A stretch of 64,000 nt of DNA from Mesorhizobium sp. WSM3859. GTDB lineage: Bacteria > Pseudomonadota > Alphaproteobacteria > Rhizobiales > Rhizobiaceae. This document shows, piece by piece, positions 1 to 7,513 of this stretch; position 1 is the first letter of the stretch, and each line of letters begins with the position of its first letter. The stretch is from positions 1 through 64,000 of the forward strand of contig NZ_NSGG01000002.1 in the NCBI RefSeq assembly GCF_002295065.1, given 5' to 3'. A program made the position numbers and the translations under genes. The notes under the pieces are model-generated. The model was not told where the DNA came from, searched no databases, and saw only the letters and a program-made list of their open reading frames with translations.

Positions 1-82
1 GCGGCGGACAGCAACTCAGGGGGAAAACTGTAACCCATGTATCCGGTTCAAAGTGTTACCCATCTATCGGCTGGACACAATC
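1..82. mobile_element. Possible terminus of an insertion sequence at the window edge
   Basis: Two similar direct motifs, TAACCCATGTATCCGG (31-46) and TTACCCATCTATCGG (56-70), lie close together. Such spaced, related motifs resemble the multiple terminal repeats of IS21-type elements. No transposase is visible, so the element body, if any, lies to the left of the window. The call is a pattern impression only. Confidence 0.3.
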
Positions 83-117
83 GCGAAGGGCGCGGCCTTG
101 AAAAGCCTGGGTTCCTC

Positions 118-176
118 GCCCCCGCCAAAGGCGGGGGAGAGGTGGCTCGGCGAAGCCGAGACGGAGAGGGGGAGCG
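118..176. repeat. Palindromic intergenic repeat, copy 1
   Basis: The stretch has a GC hairpin (CCCCCGCC and GGCGGGGG) followed by a second hairpin built on GGCTCGGC-gaa-GCCGAG and a G-rich tail. A related copy in the opposite orientation lies at 28749-28806. It is intergenic, beyond the 3' end of the GGDEF/EAL gene, and no coding potential was seen in it. Confidence 0.6.
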
Positions 177-296
177 CCCTACGCGATTGCGCACGACATC
201 GGAGCGCTTCCCGCCGCCCGGGCGCTCCACGTCGGCTAACCCTGCCCTTTCGCCGCTGCTTGTCAGCCGAACTACGAAGAATGCTGCGCGGGCCGA

Positions 297-2276
297 TCAG
301 GCGGCGGTGCCGCTGCGGGGATTGCGAAGCGGCTCGAAAATAACCTCAGCGCTGGCCGCGTCGAAGGCGAGCGCGTCGCGCATCGGCAGTGCCGCCGAAA
401 ACAGATAGCCTTGCGCGATCTTGCAGCCCAGCGAGCGCAGGATCATGCGATCGGCGTCGGTCTCGACGCCCTCGGCCATCACCTCTATGCCGAGCGTACG
501 GCCAAGGCCGATCACCGCCTCGACCACGGCCTGGTCCTCGACGGATTTCGCAAGGTCGCGCACGAAATCCTTGTCGATCTTGATCTTGCGGATGCGGCTG
601 TCCTTCAGCGACACCAGGGTGGAGAAGCCGGTGCCGAAATCGTCGAGCACGATCGATATGCCCGCATCCGCCAGGCGCCCGACCTTTTCACCAACCCTGT
701 CGCGGTCGACCGGCGCCTCTTCGGTGATCTCGATCTCGAGCATCGCGGCCGGCACGTTCTTCGCCTTCAGGCCGTCGAGGATCATGTCGTCGACATTGCC
801 GGCCTCTAGCTCGCGCGGCGAAAGGTTCATCGCGACGCGAACATCCGGACGTCCCTGCCGCATCAGCTCGCCGATCATGGCGCAGCAATTCAAGAACACC
901 GTCTCGGTCAAAAGCGAAAGCAGGCCGGTTTCGCGCGCGGCGGTTACGATCTCGGGCGGCGAGATGGCGCCGTGGACCTCGTGGGACCAGCGCAGCAGCG
1001 CCTCGAAGCCGACGACCGCGCTGGTGTCGAGCCGCACCAGCGGCTGGAACCAGGAAGAAAGAGCACCGTTTTCAATAGCCCCACGCAGGTCGCGCTCGAT
1101 GCGGTTCTTGCGCTCCAGCGCGGCGTCGAGCCCGGCGTCGAAGAGGCAGTATTCGTTCCTGCCGCCGCGCTTGGCCGCGTAGAGCGCGAAGTCCGCCTTG
1201 AGCAGCATCTCCGTCAATCGCGGCTTCTCCGCCTGATAGATGCCGATCGAGGCGCCGACGCGCACCGAATTCAGCTCCGGGTCCGGATTGGCGATGGCCG
1301 CGATGATGGCGGATGCAAGCTCGCCGGCCGGCCGCGAGGATCCGCCGGCGGAAAAAAGCAGCACGAACTCGTCGCCGCCGATGCGCGCGATCGTAGCGCC
1401 TTGCGGCGCGCGGTCCTCGATCCCGCGCGCCACCTTGACCAGCAGGCCGTCGCCGATGTTGTGGCCGTAGGTGTCATTGACGGATTTGAAGCCGTCGAGG
1501 TCGATCAGCATGGCCACGAACGGGCCGTCGGAAGGACCGAGCTCGCCGATCGCCTGCTCCAGCCCGTACCGGTTGAGCAGGCCCGTGAGCGGGTCGCGCC
1601 TGGAGTTGCGCTCCATCTCGGCGGCGAACTCGCGCGCCTCGTATTTGAGGCGGCCGGTCTCGCGGAAGCGGGATTGTCCGATCAGCGCGCCCCTGACCAT
1701 GCCGGCGAGGAACATCGCGATGGTGAAGGCAAGCACGTAATTTGCGACGCCGCCATGCGCCAGCACGCAGCCGGCGGCGATGAGAAGCGGCAAGGTAATG
1801 AAGTTGATCGAGGCCGGCGCGTAGGAGGTGCCGTAGGTGACCGAGCCGGCCGAAGCGCCGGCAAGCACGATCAGGTAGAGCGGCGCCTCAGCCGTGGCGT
1901 ATCCGTCGCTGAGCAGTGCCAAAAACGACCAGGCGATGCCCGAGGCGAGCGCCAGCAGGCCATAGACCGACAGCCGGGCGCGGACCGCCTCCGGCCTGTC
2001 GTCGGCCGCGCCTGATTGCGCGACGGCCAGCACCAGGCGCGCGCCGTTGATCAGGGCGATCGCGACGAACCACAGAACCGCGCCAAGGCCGCCGCCGGAG
2101 ATCAGCTGCACCACCAGGATCAGCGCCGACAGCACCGTGCCGACGGGCATCGAGATGAAGACGCATTTGCTCAGATCGGCGAGCTGGTCGCGCAGGATGC
2201 CGGCTTCCACGGCTTCGCTCCGTCCCTCCGAAGAGGGGCCCGCAGCCAGCCGCTCGTCATGCGTCGTCATGGCCAT
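297..2276 (-). CDS. Membrane-anchored GGDEF/EAL cyclic-di-GMP turnover protein
   Basis: This is a 659-residue protein of the cyclic-di-GMP signalling family. Residues about 37-200 form five or six hydrophobic membrane segments (MASE-like sensor region, exact type not recognised). A GGDEF domain follows at about 225-380 with an intact RIGGDEF motif at 298-304, and an EAL domain at about 400-650 with GFEALLRW at 423-430 and the DDFGTG metal motif. Both catalytic signatures look intact, so diguanylate cyclase and phosphodiesterase activity are both possible. Positions -9 and -6 before GGDEF are Pro and Ala, so the usual RxxD product-inhibition site is missing. A second ATG two codons downstream (MTTHDER) is an alternative start. 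It is transcribed alone and its 3' end faces the repeat at 118-176. Confidence 0.93.
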   Translation of the reverse strand: MAMTTHDERLAAGPSSEGRSEAVEAGILRDQLADLSKCVFISMPVGTVLSALILVVQLISGGGLGAVLWFVAIALINGARLVLAVAQSGAADDRPEAVRARLSVYGLLALASGIAWSFLALLSDGYATAEAPLYLIVLAGASAGSVTYGTSYAPASINFITLPLLIAAGCVLAHGGVANYVLAFTIAMFLAGMVRGALIGQSRFRETGRLKYEAREFAAEMERNSRRDPLTGLLNRYGLEQAIGELGPSDGPFVAMLIDLDGFKSVNDTYGHNIGDGLLVKVARGIEDRAPQGATIARIGGDEFVLLFSAGGSSRPAGELASAIIAAIANPDPELNSVRVGASIGIYQAEKPRLTEMLLKADFALYAAKRGGRNEYCLFDAGLDAALERKNRIERDLRGAIENGALSSWFQPLVRLDTSAVVGFEALLRWSHEVHGAISPPEIVTAARETGLLSLLTETVFLNCCAMIGELMRQGRPDVRVAMNLSPRELEAGNVDDMILDGLKAKNVPAAMLEIEITEEAPVDRDRVGEKVGRLADAGISIVLDDFGTGFSTLVSLKDSRIRKIKIDKDFVRDLAKSVEDQAVVEAVIGLGRTLGIEVMAEGVETDADRMILRSLGCKIAQGYLFSAALPMRDALAFDAASAEVIFEPLRNPRSGTAA

Positions 2277-2423
2277 TCTGGTTAGGCGAGCGGGATGAAA
2301 ATCGTGTTAAGGATTCCGGCGGTTAGGGCATATTTCCGCGGCGCAGCAATGCGCGCGTCCGCGGTCGGGAAGGCGAGCAACGACACGAAAACCGGGACGC
2401 TGTCCCGGGTTCCGTGGGCGAAG

Positions 2424-3329
2424 CTACAGTTGGTCGCGGACGAAGTTGCCGGCGCTCGCAAGCGCGCGGTGACCGGCATTCAATTGCGCATTCCAGACCG
2501 GCCACGCGTGGATCATGTGAGGCCAGATCTCGAGGCGAACCTTGACGTCGGCCGCGCCGGCGGCCTCGGCGAGCCGCGTCGCATCCGACAGCAGCGTCTC
2601 GGCCGAGCCGACCTGGATCAGCATTGGCGGAAAACCGCTCAGATCGGCAAACAACGGCGAGATCAGCGGATCGCGCCGGTCAACGTCATGAGGAACATAG
2701 GCGCTCGCCAATTCCTCCAGATAGGCGCGGTGAATGATGGGATCGACACCGTCCTTGGTCGCCAGCGTTGCGCCGGACATCGAGAGGTCCGTCCACGGCG
2801 AGACCAGCCAAAGACAGTACGGCAGCCGCTCGCCCGCCGCGCGCAGCCGGCCGACCAGCGACAGGCTGAGATTGCCGCCCGCGCTGTCTCCACCGACCAC
2901 GATACGATCCGGCGCGACGCCTTGCCGAGCAAGGAAGCGCCATGCCGCGAGCGCGTCTTCGTGCTGCGCGGGAAATGGATGTTCCGGCGCGCGTCGATAG
3001 TCGATCGCCAGCGTGCGCATTCCCATTGCCCGGCCGGCCTCGGTCACCATACGTTGATGGCTCTTGATCGAGCCGGAGCAGTAACCGCCACCGTGGAAGA
3101 AGAGCAGCACCTTGTCCCCGTCGCTTCCGGGCGCCAGGGACCACTCCGCGGCGAGGCCGTCGAAGACCACCGCCTCGCATCGTATATCGCCCGCAACCGG
3201 CCATGACGAGCCGACCTCGTCGAGCCGCGCCCGCCGTTCGTCCCAGCCCACCGGACGCGGCCTCGACGCCAACAGGGCGCGGATGGCGCCAATCTCCGTC
3301 AGATCGAGCTGTTCTTCCGCATCGCTCAT
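2424..3329 (-). CDS. Alpha/beta hydrolase of the hormone-sensitive-lipase (HSL) family
   Basis: This is a 301-residue esterase/lipase-like protein of bacterial lipase family IV. The oxyanion-hole motif HGGGY is at residues 79-83 and the nucleophile elbow GDSAGGN at 147-153, with Ser149 as nucleophile. A likely acid residue lies in VGSAETLLSD and the catalytic His in PHMIHAW near the C-terminus. There is no signal peptide, so the enzyme should be cytoplasmic. Family members hydrolyse short-chain acyl esters, but the substrate here is unknown. The length is typical of the family. The 147 bases between it and the GGDEF/EAL gene show nothing recognisable. Confidence 0.9.
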   Translation of the reverse strand: MSDAEEQLDLTEIGAIRALLASRPRPVGWDERRARLDEVGSSWPVAGDIRCEAVVFDGLAAEWSLAPGSDGDKVLLFFHGGGYCSGSIKSHQRMVTEAGRAMGMRTLAIDYRRAPEHPFPAQHEDALAAWRFLARQGVAPDRIVVGGDSAGGNLSLSLVGRLRAAGERLPYCLWLVSPWTDLSMSGATLATKDGVDPIIHRAYLEELASAYVPHDVDRRDPLISPLFADLSGFPPMLIQVGSAETLLSDATRLAEAAGAADVKVRLEIWPHMIHAWPVWNAQLNAGHRALASAGNFVRDQL

Positions 3330-3403
3330 TTTTTCCCCGGTTCGAAGTCAGCTACCGCGGTGGAGCAGCTCACCACCCGCGAAAACTCCGCTCGATCTCT
3401 TTG

Positions 3404-3446
3404 TTTTTACGCAATTGCGGACGGAAAACCTATCGCGTTTCCTGGA
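3404..3446. repeat. Degenerate copy of the GCAATTCC/GGAATTGC palindromic repeat
   Basis: The sequence around 3404-3446 contains ACGCAATTGCGGACGGAAAA and then TTTCCTGGA, matching the better preserved copies at 34832-34875, 34923-34966 and 35821-35864 but without the terminal GGAATTGC arm. It sits in the 316-base gene-free stretch 3330-3645, which otherwise shows only the hairpin at 3594-3626. Confidence 0.5.
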
Positions 3447-3593
3447 CCGTCGTCGAGTTGCCGGATGACGCAAGAGGTCTCCGCCGGCCCTTGCCCAATC
3501 GAGCGGTACCCGCTCGCGGGTCCATTCCTGCAGCGCGGCTTCGGCGGCGTCCGCCGCGCGGTGCCGGTTTCACGTCAGCCCTCCAGGCAGAGC

Positions 3594-3626
3594 AAAACCC
3601 GACCGCCGCAAGGCGTCCGGGTTTTT
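3594..3626. terminator. Bidirectional-looking intrinsic terminator
   Basis: Arms AAAACCCG (3594-3601) and CGGGTTTTT (3618-3626) form an 8-bp stem. The T run is clear on the plus strand and there are four T on the minus strand. It lies 20 bases beyond the minus-strand hydrolase remnant ending at 3646 and probably ends the AraC/hydrolase transcript. Confidence 0.5.
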
Positions 3627-3645
3627 CTTGACGGCTATGCTTGGT

Positions 3646-3769
3646 TCACTTCGTCGCGGCGGCAGCCTTTTCGATGAGGTCGGCGACGGCCTTGGGGTTG
3701 GAGACGTAGACGGCGTGGCTGCCGGGCACTTCCACAGTCGTCGCCTTGGCGCGGCTGGCCATCTCCTCA
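3646..3769 (-). pseudogene. C-terminal remnant of a third alpha/beta hydrolase
   Basis: Directly after the stop codon of the hydrolase at 3773-4456, an open frame reads VEEMASRAKATTVEVPGSHA and on to a stop at 3646. The fragment ends YVSNPKAVADLIEKAAAATK. It aligns by eye with the ends of the two intact neighbours (SSHVPMLSQPGVVADFIAKA and SSHAVMLSHPQDVASFIESA), including the catalytic His. The rest of that gene, with start and nucleophile elbow, is absent. The simplest reading is that three tandem paralogues were reduced by deletion, leaving about 40 codons of the third. Confidence 0.7.
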
Positions 3770-3772
3770 ACC

Positions 3773-4456
3773 CTAAAGAGCTGAAGCCGCCTTGGCGATG
3801 AAATCCGCAACGACGCCGGGCTGCGAGAGCATCGGCACATGCGAGCTTTTGAGCTCGAGGGTCTCGGCACCCATCCGGGCCGCGGAATCGCGCTCGACTG
3901 CAGGCGGGATGGTCTCGTCTTGCGTCGCGACGATGTACCAGCTGGGCCTGGATCGCCACGCCGCAGTGCTGATCTTGTCGCCGAAGCATTTCACCGCCAA
4001 CGGACCCTGCGTCGCGTAGACGATGTCTGCCTCGTCCGTCGGGATGTCCTGCACGAAGTGCTTGCGCACTCCTTCTGGGGTCAGGGCGACATAGCCCTGG
4101 CCGTACGGCTTGATCTCGGCGGCGCCCGGCGCCGGTGTATAATCCTTCCACCAGTCCTGGAACGATTGACCGCTGTCAGGCGCGCCCGCCGCAATATAGA
4201 CGAGGCCCTTCACATTCGGATGGTTGCCGGCCTCGGTGATCACGGCGCCGCCCCAGGAGTGCCCGCAGAGGAGCACGGGACCTTGCTGCATATCGATGAC
4301 CCGGTGCGCGGCCGTCACGTCGTCGGCCAGCGCGCTAAGTGGATTCTGGACGGCGATCGCCTTCAGTCCGCGCTTGGTGAGCAGGGGAATGACCTTCGCC
4401 CAGCACGAACCGTCGGCAAAAGCGCCGTGCACGAGGACAATTGTGTTGATGGCCAT
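3773..4456 (-). CDS. Alpha/beta hydrolase (cytoplasmic, tandem paralogue)
   Basis: This 227-residue protein starts with the hydrolase strand MAINTIVLVHGAFADGSCW. The nucleophile elbow is GHSWGG (65-70, Ser67), the acid lies in TQDETIPP and the catalytic His in SSHVPML. It lacks a signal peptide, unlike its neighbour at 4502-5260, with which it shares the HGAF..GS.W, QNP...DDV and GHS.GGAVI.EAG blocks. The substrate is unknown; related small esterases act on acyl or aromatic esters. The start has a good upstream AAGGAGG in the minus strand. It is probably the last intact gene of the AraC-AraC-ORF-hydrolase-hydrolase run. Confidence 0.88.
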   Translation of the reverse strand: MAINTIVLVHGAFADGSCWAKVIPLLTKRGLKAIAVQNPLSALADDVTAAHRVIDMQQGPVLLCGHSWGGAVITEAGNHPNVKGLVYIAAGAPDSGQSFQDWWKDYTPAPGAAEIKPYGQGYVALTPEGVRKHFVQDIPTDEADIVYATQGPLAVKCFGDKISTAAWRSRPSWYIVATQDETIPPAVERDSAARMGAETLELKSSHVPMLSQPGVVADFIAKAASAL

Positions 4457-4501
4457 GGATTTGTACCTCCTTTGTGTTGAACTTCGTCCAGATCCTGTCG
4501 G

Positions 4502-5260
4502 CTACCGCGATGCGCTTGCGGCGCTTTCGATGAAGGAGGCCACGTCTTGCGGGTGGGACAGCATCACGGCGTGGCTGCTGCCGATCTCAACCAGCTTGCC
4601 GCCGGTCCGCTTCGCCATCATCCGCTGCGTGCTCGGCGGGATCATGTGGTCCTGCGTCGTCAGCAGGTAATAGGTGGGCTTGCCCTTCCAGGCCGCCTTG
4701 GCGAGCTTCGCCTGCGGGGCCTGCAATCCCCAGGGCATCTGCGCCGCCGCCATGAACCGCGTCGTCGACAGGTCTACGTCGGCGGCGAAGGCAGTGGGGA
4801 ATTTTGCCGGGTCCACCAGCAGATAGCCATCCGCCGGCGGCAGCAGCGGGGCGCTCGGCTCGCCTGGGGTAGGCTTTTCCGCGAGCTCAAGGACGGATTC
4901 GCCTTTGTCCGGCGCGAAGGCCGCCAGGTAGACGAGGCTCCGCACCTTCGGATCGTCACCCGCTTCGGAGATCACCGCGCCGCCATAGGAGTGCCCCACC
5001 AGGACGACCGGGTGCTTGGCCGACGCAATGACACGCGCGGTGGTCGCGACATCGTCTTCCAGCGTGCGCGTCGGGTTCTGCACGATAAGCACCTCGTATC
5101 CGTCCTTGGTCAGGATGTCGTAGACCGGCTTCCAGCCGGAACCATCGACGAAAGCGCCGTGAACCAGCACGATCGAGATCGGCTGCTCCGTCTGCGCCAC
5201 TGCGCCGGCCGGCCAAGCCATCAGAAGAGCAGCGAGGAACGCGTAAGCCAGTCGTATCAT
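4502..5260 (-). CDS. Exported alpha/beta hydrolase (tandem paralogue)
   Basis: Counting from the ATG at 5260, this 252-residue protein has a clear signal peptide (MIRLAYAFLAALLMAWPAGA, cleavage probably after AVA near residue 22). The hydrolase core follows, with HGAF, the elbow GHSYGG, the acid in TQDHMIPP and His in SSHAVML. The start was chosen because it follows an AGGGAGA ribosome site and fits the signal peptide; a longer in-frame start exists but would bury it. The start codon overlaps the stop of the upstream 57-codon ORF as ATGA, which suggests translational coupling. It is the exported counterpart of the cytoplasmic hydrolase downstream and likely acts in the periplasm. Confidence 0.88.
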   Translation of the reverse strand: MIRLAYAFLAALLMAWPAGAVAQTEQPISIVLVHGAFVDGSGWKPVYDILTKDGYEVLIVQNPTRTLEDDVATTARVIASAKHPVVLVGHSYGGAVISEAGDDPKVRSLVYLAAFAPDKGESVLELAEKPTPGEPSAPLLPPADGYLLVDPAKFPTAFAADVDLSTTRFMAAAQMPWGLQAPQAKLAKAAWKGKPTYYLLTTQDHMIPPSTQRMMAKRTGGKLVEIGSSHAVMLSHPQDVASFIESAASASR

Positions 5261-5430
5261 GACGTTGGTCTCCCTGAAAAAAAGCTGCAGCGATGAGCGA
5301 GTATCTCCAGGCGCCCGATCGTGACGCCGTCTTCCATCAGTTCGGGACGCGGGCTGAACCAGTGCTTGCAGCAGATCAGCTCCCACCCATCCGAGAGGGC
5401 TTGGGCGATCGGGTCGGTGTTGGACCGCAT
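5257..5430 (-). CDS. Hidden 57-residue ORF coupled to the exported hydrolase
   Basis: This short frame begins at the ATG at 5430, eight bases after the stop of the AraC gene, and ends in the ATGA overlap with the hydrolase start at 5260. The protein starts MRSNTDPIAQALSDGWELIC and has strong G/C third-position bias, much like its neighbours. It contains three Cys (a CC pair and one near the end) and two Trp. No family is recognised. Its perfect fit between two genes and its codon bias argue that it is translated, at least to couple hydrolase expression. A longer frame from 5577 overlaps the AraC gene and is unlikely. Confidence 0.55.
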   Translation of the reverse strand: MRSNTDPIAQALSDGWELICCKHWFSPRPELMEDGVTIGRLEILAHRCSFFSGRPTS

Positions 5431-5438
5431 CGGACGCT

Positions 5439-6320
5439 TCAACCATGGCGAACCGCACGATAGGCCCGCGGTGACAGGCCCGTCAGATTGCGGAACACCC
5501 GTGCGAAACCCGCCGACGACGCGAAACCCGTCATCGACGCAATCTCGGGCATTGGAAGTCGGCTCTTCTCCAGCCATTTCTGCGCCTCCTGCACGCGGCG
5601 GAAATTGACGTAGCGATGCGGCGGCACGCCGATTGTGGCGCGGAACAGCCGTCCAAGGTGGTATTCGCTGACGCTTGCTTGCGCCGCGAGCTCGGCCAAA
5701 CCGATGTCGTCCGCGAAATGCGCCTCGATATAGTCGATGACCCGTTCGAGGCGATCGCCGTCGAGGTCAGGCAACCTTCCCGAGCGCACCCACCGGTCGA
5801 CCGAATATTTTTCGATCAGGTAGGCCGCGAGCGCCGCCTGCATGCCGTCCAGGTAAAGCCGCTCTGCGGGCTCCATTGGCTGACCGAGTGCCTCACGGAA
5901 GGCCATGGCGATCCCATAGAGCTTCGGGTCTTCCAACGCGCCGGTGTAGGACAGTTCGGCCTTCGCCGGATCGACATCATAATCGGCCGCGGCACTTCTT
6001 TCGATCAAGTCTGGCGGCAGGTAGATATGCAGGCTTTCGAGCGGCGACGTGGTGCCGCTGGCTTTCTCGAAAGTGCCCGCCGGACAGACGCAGGATATGC
6101 CCGGCCGAATGAAGTTCCGATGCGTCATGCCGTTGGCGGATTGGAGTGCGTAGGTCCTGCCGGCAAGCACGAAGACAAGCTCATGGCACTGGCACACGCC
6201 GGGCTTGTGATGGCCGGGCTTCAGCCGGCGGCGGTCGATGCGCAGACTGGAAAAATGCAGCGACGCGATCAGGTCGGTCGTGCCTTGATACTTCCGATCG
6301 CTATGCGTGCTGAGCTTCAT
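5439..6320 (-). CDS. AraC-family transcriptional regulator (paralogue 1)
   Basis: This 293-residue regulator has an N-terminal cupin-like effector domain and a C-terminal AraC double helix-turn-helix at about 190-290 (ERVIDYIEAHFADDIGLAEL; FASSAGFARVFRNLTGLSPR). It is clearly paralogous to the next gene upstream: GHH.PGV, SPLESLHIYLP, AELSY.G.L.DPKLY and DRLYLDGMQAALA blocks match. The effector is unknown. Position suggests it controls the two hydrolases transcribed behind it on the same strand. Confidence 0.92.
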   Translation of the reverse strand: MKLSTHSDRKYQGTTDLIASLHFSSLRIDRRRLKPGHHKPGVCQCHELVFVLAGRTYALQSANGMTHRNFIRPGISCVCPAGTFEKASGTTSPLESLHIYLPPDLIERSAAADYDVDPAKAELSYTGALEDPKLYGIAMAFREALGQPMEPAERLYLDGMQAALAAYLIEKYSVDRWVRSGRLPDLDGDRLERVIDYIEAHFADDIGLAELAAQASVSEYHLGRLFRATIGVPPHRYVNFRRVQEAQKWLEKSRLPMPEIASMTGFASSAGFARVFRNLTGLSPRAYRAVRHG

Positions 6321-6413
6321 CCTCCGACTCTAAAGCGGGGAAGGATCGCTGTATTTACGCTTCCTGCGGAGCTATGCGCGAATCTTGCTATTGCCGGACG
6401 CGGGCGGGCCGGC

Positions 6414-7292
6414 TCAATGCTTGCGCAGCAGCCGATACTGCCCGGGCGTGAGCCCCGTCGCCTTGCGAAAAACCCGAATGAAGTTCGCCTGCGAGCCGAA
6501 ACCGGTTTCGAGGGCGATCTCCACCAGCGAGGGTCGGCCAAGCAAGCGTTTTTGTGCCTCCTGCACCCGGCGGAAAGTCACGTAACGATGTGGCGAAAGG
6601 CCGGTCGCCTCGCGGAACAGCCGAGAGAAGTGGAACTCGCTGAGACACGCTTGCGCGGCCAGATCGGCCAGTCTGATCTCGCCGGACAGATAGGTTTCGA
6701 TATAATCGAGCACGCGCTTGAATCGCTTGGCGTCGAAATCCGGTAATCGGGCGGGCGGCCGCCAACGATCGATGGCGTAGGCGCCGAGCAGGTATCCGGC
6801 AAGCGCCGCCTGCATACCATCCAGGAACAGCCGATCCGTCGGCTCAGAAGGCCGTCCAAGCACATCATTGAATCCCATGGCGATCTGATAGAGCTTCGGG
6901 TCCCTGAGGCCGCCGACATAGGACAACTCCGCCTTCGCCGGATCGATGTCATAGTCGGCAAGCGCGCTTTGCGCGATAAACGTGTCCGGGAGATAGATGT
7001 GCAGGCATTCGAGCGGCGAAGTGTTTGCGCTTTCGGTCTCGTCGACACCCCGGGGCAGAATGCAAGCGATGCCGGGCTGGATGAAATATCGGCCGGTGGC
7101 GCCGTTGGTATTCTGCTGCGCAAAAGCACGGCCGGCGATGACAAAGGCCAGTTCGGTGCACGATCGCACGCCGGGCGTATGGTGGCCCGCTTCCAGAAGC
7201 CGTTGCTCGACGCGCAGGTGGGGAAGCTCGATAGCTGTCCTGAGCTGGCTGCTGGCGTGATACTTGTGCTCGCTATGCGAATTCAGCGCCAT
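6414..7292 (-). CDS. AraC-family transcriptional regulator (paralogue 2)
   Basis: This is a 292-residue AraC regulator when started at the ATG at 7292, which follows a good GGAGG site; an upstream in-frame start at 7439 looks like intergenic read-through. The N-terminal effector domain contains the conserved SPLECLHIYLP and GHHTPGV blocks and the C-terminal half carries the helix-turn-helix pair (SQANFIRVFRKATGLTPGQY). It is a tandem duplicate of the gene at 5439-6320. A gap of about 90 bases separates them, so each copy may have its own promoter. It probably senses a related ligand. Confidence 0.92.
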   Translation of the reverse strand: MALNSHSEHKYHASSQLRTAIELPHLRVEQRLLEAGHHTPGVRSCTELAFVIAGRAFAQQNTNGATGRYFIQPGIACILPRGVDETESANTSPLECLHIYLPDTFIAQSALADYDIDPAKAELSYVGGLRDPKLYQIAMGFNDVLGRPSEPTDRLFLDGMQAALAGYLLGAYAIDRWRPPARLPDFDAKRFKRVLDYIETYLSGEIRLADLAAQACLSEFHFSRLFREATGLSPHRYVTFRRVQEAQKRLLGRPSLVEIALETGFGSQANFIRVFRKATGLTPGQYRLLRKH

Positions 7293-7513
7293 GATCGCCT
7301 CCGCTGAAAGCGCTGGCAGGTGGACTTGTCGGTGAGCAAGGCCCAAATCTGTAGACCAAATGCTTGCCGCCGGCAACGGCGCCAGGCCGCAGCGGCCACC
7401 CTTGGCCGATCCTGGCGATGTTCTGTTCCAAGAGCGCACGGCTTGCCATCAGGTGCCGACGCGCTAAGACAGCAGGGCTCACCGAGATAGTCATTCAAGC
7501 GGAGCGCCAACCC

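Noticed and set aside
37-408. Plus-strand open frames at the left edge
   Set aside because: They overlap the repeat at 118-176 and the end of the GGDEF/EAL gene, with no coding bias or ribosome site.
972-2015. Long plus-strand frame opposite the GGDEF/EAL gene
   Set aside because: It is the antisense shadow of a strongly supported gene; high GC creates such frames. The same holds for the long antisense frames opposite the DMGDH-like gene, min genes and the D-2-hydroxyacid dehydrogenase.
5257-5577. 106-codon version of the small ORF upstream of the exported hydrolase
   Set aside because: The first half overlaps the AraC gene in another frame. The 57-codon version from 5430 fits the gap exactly.
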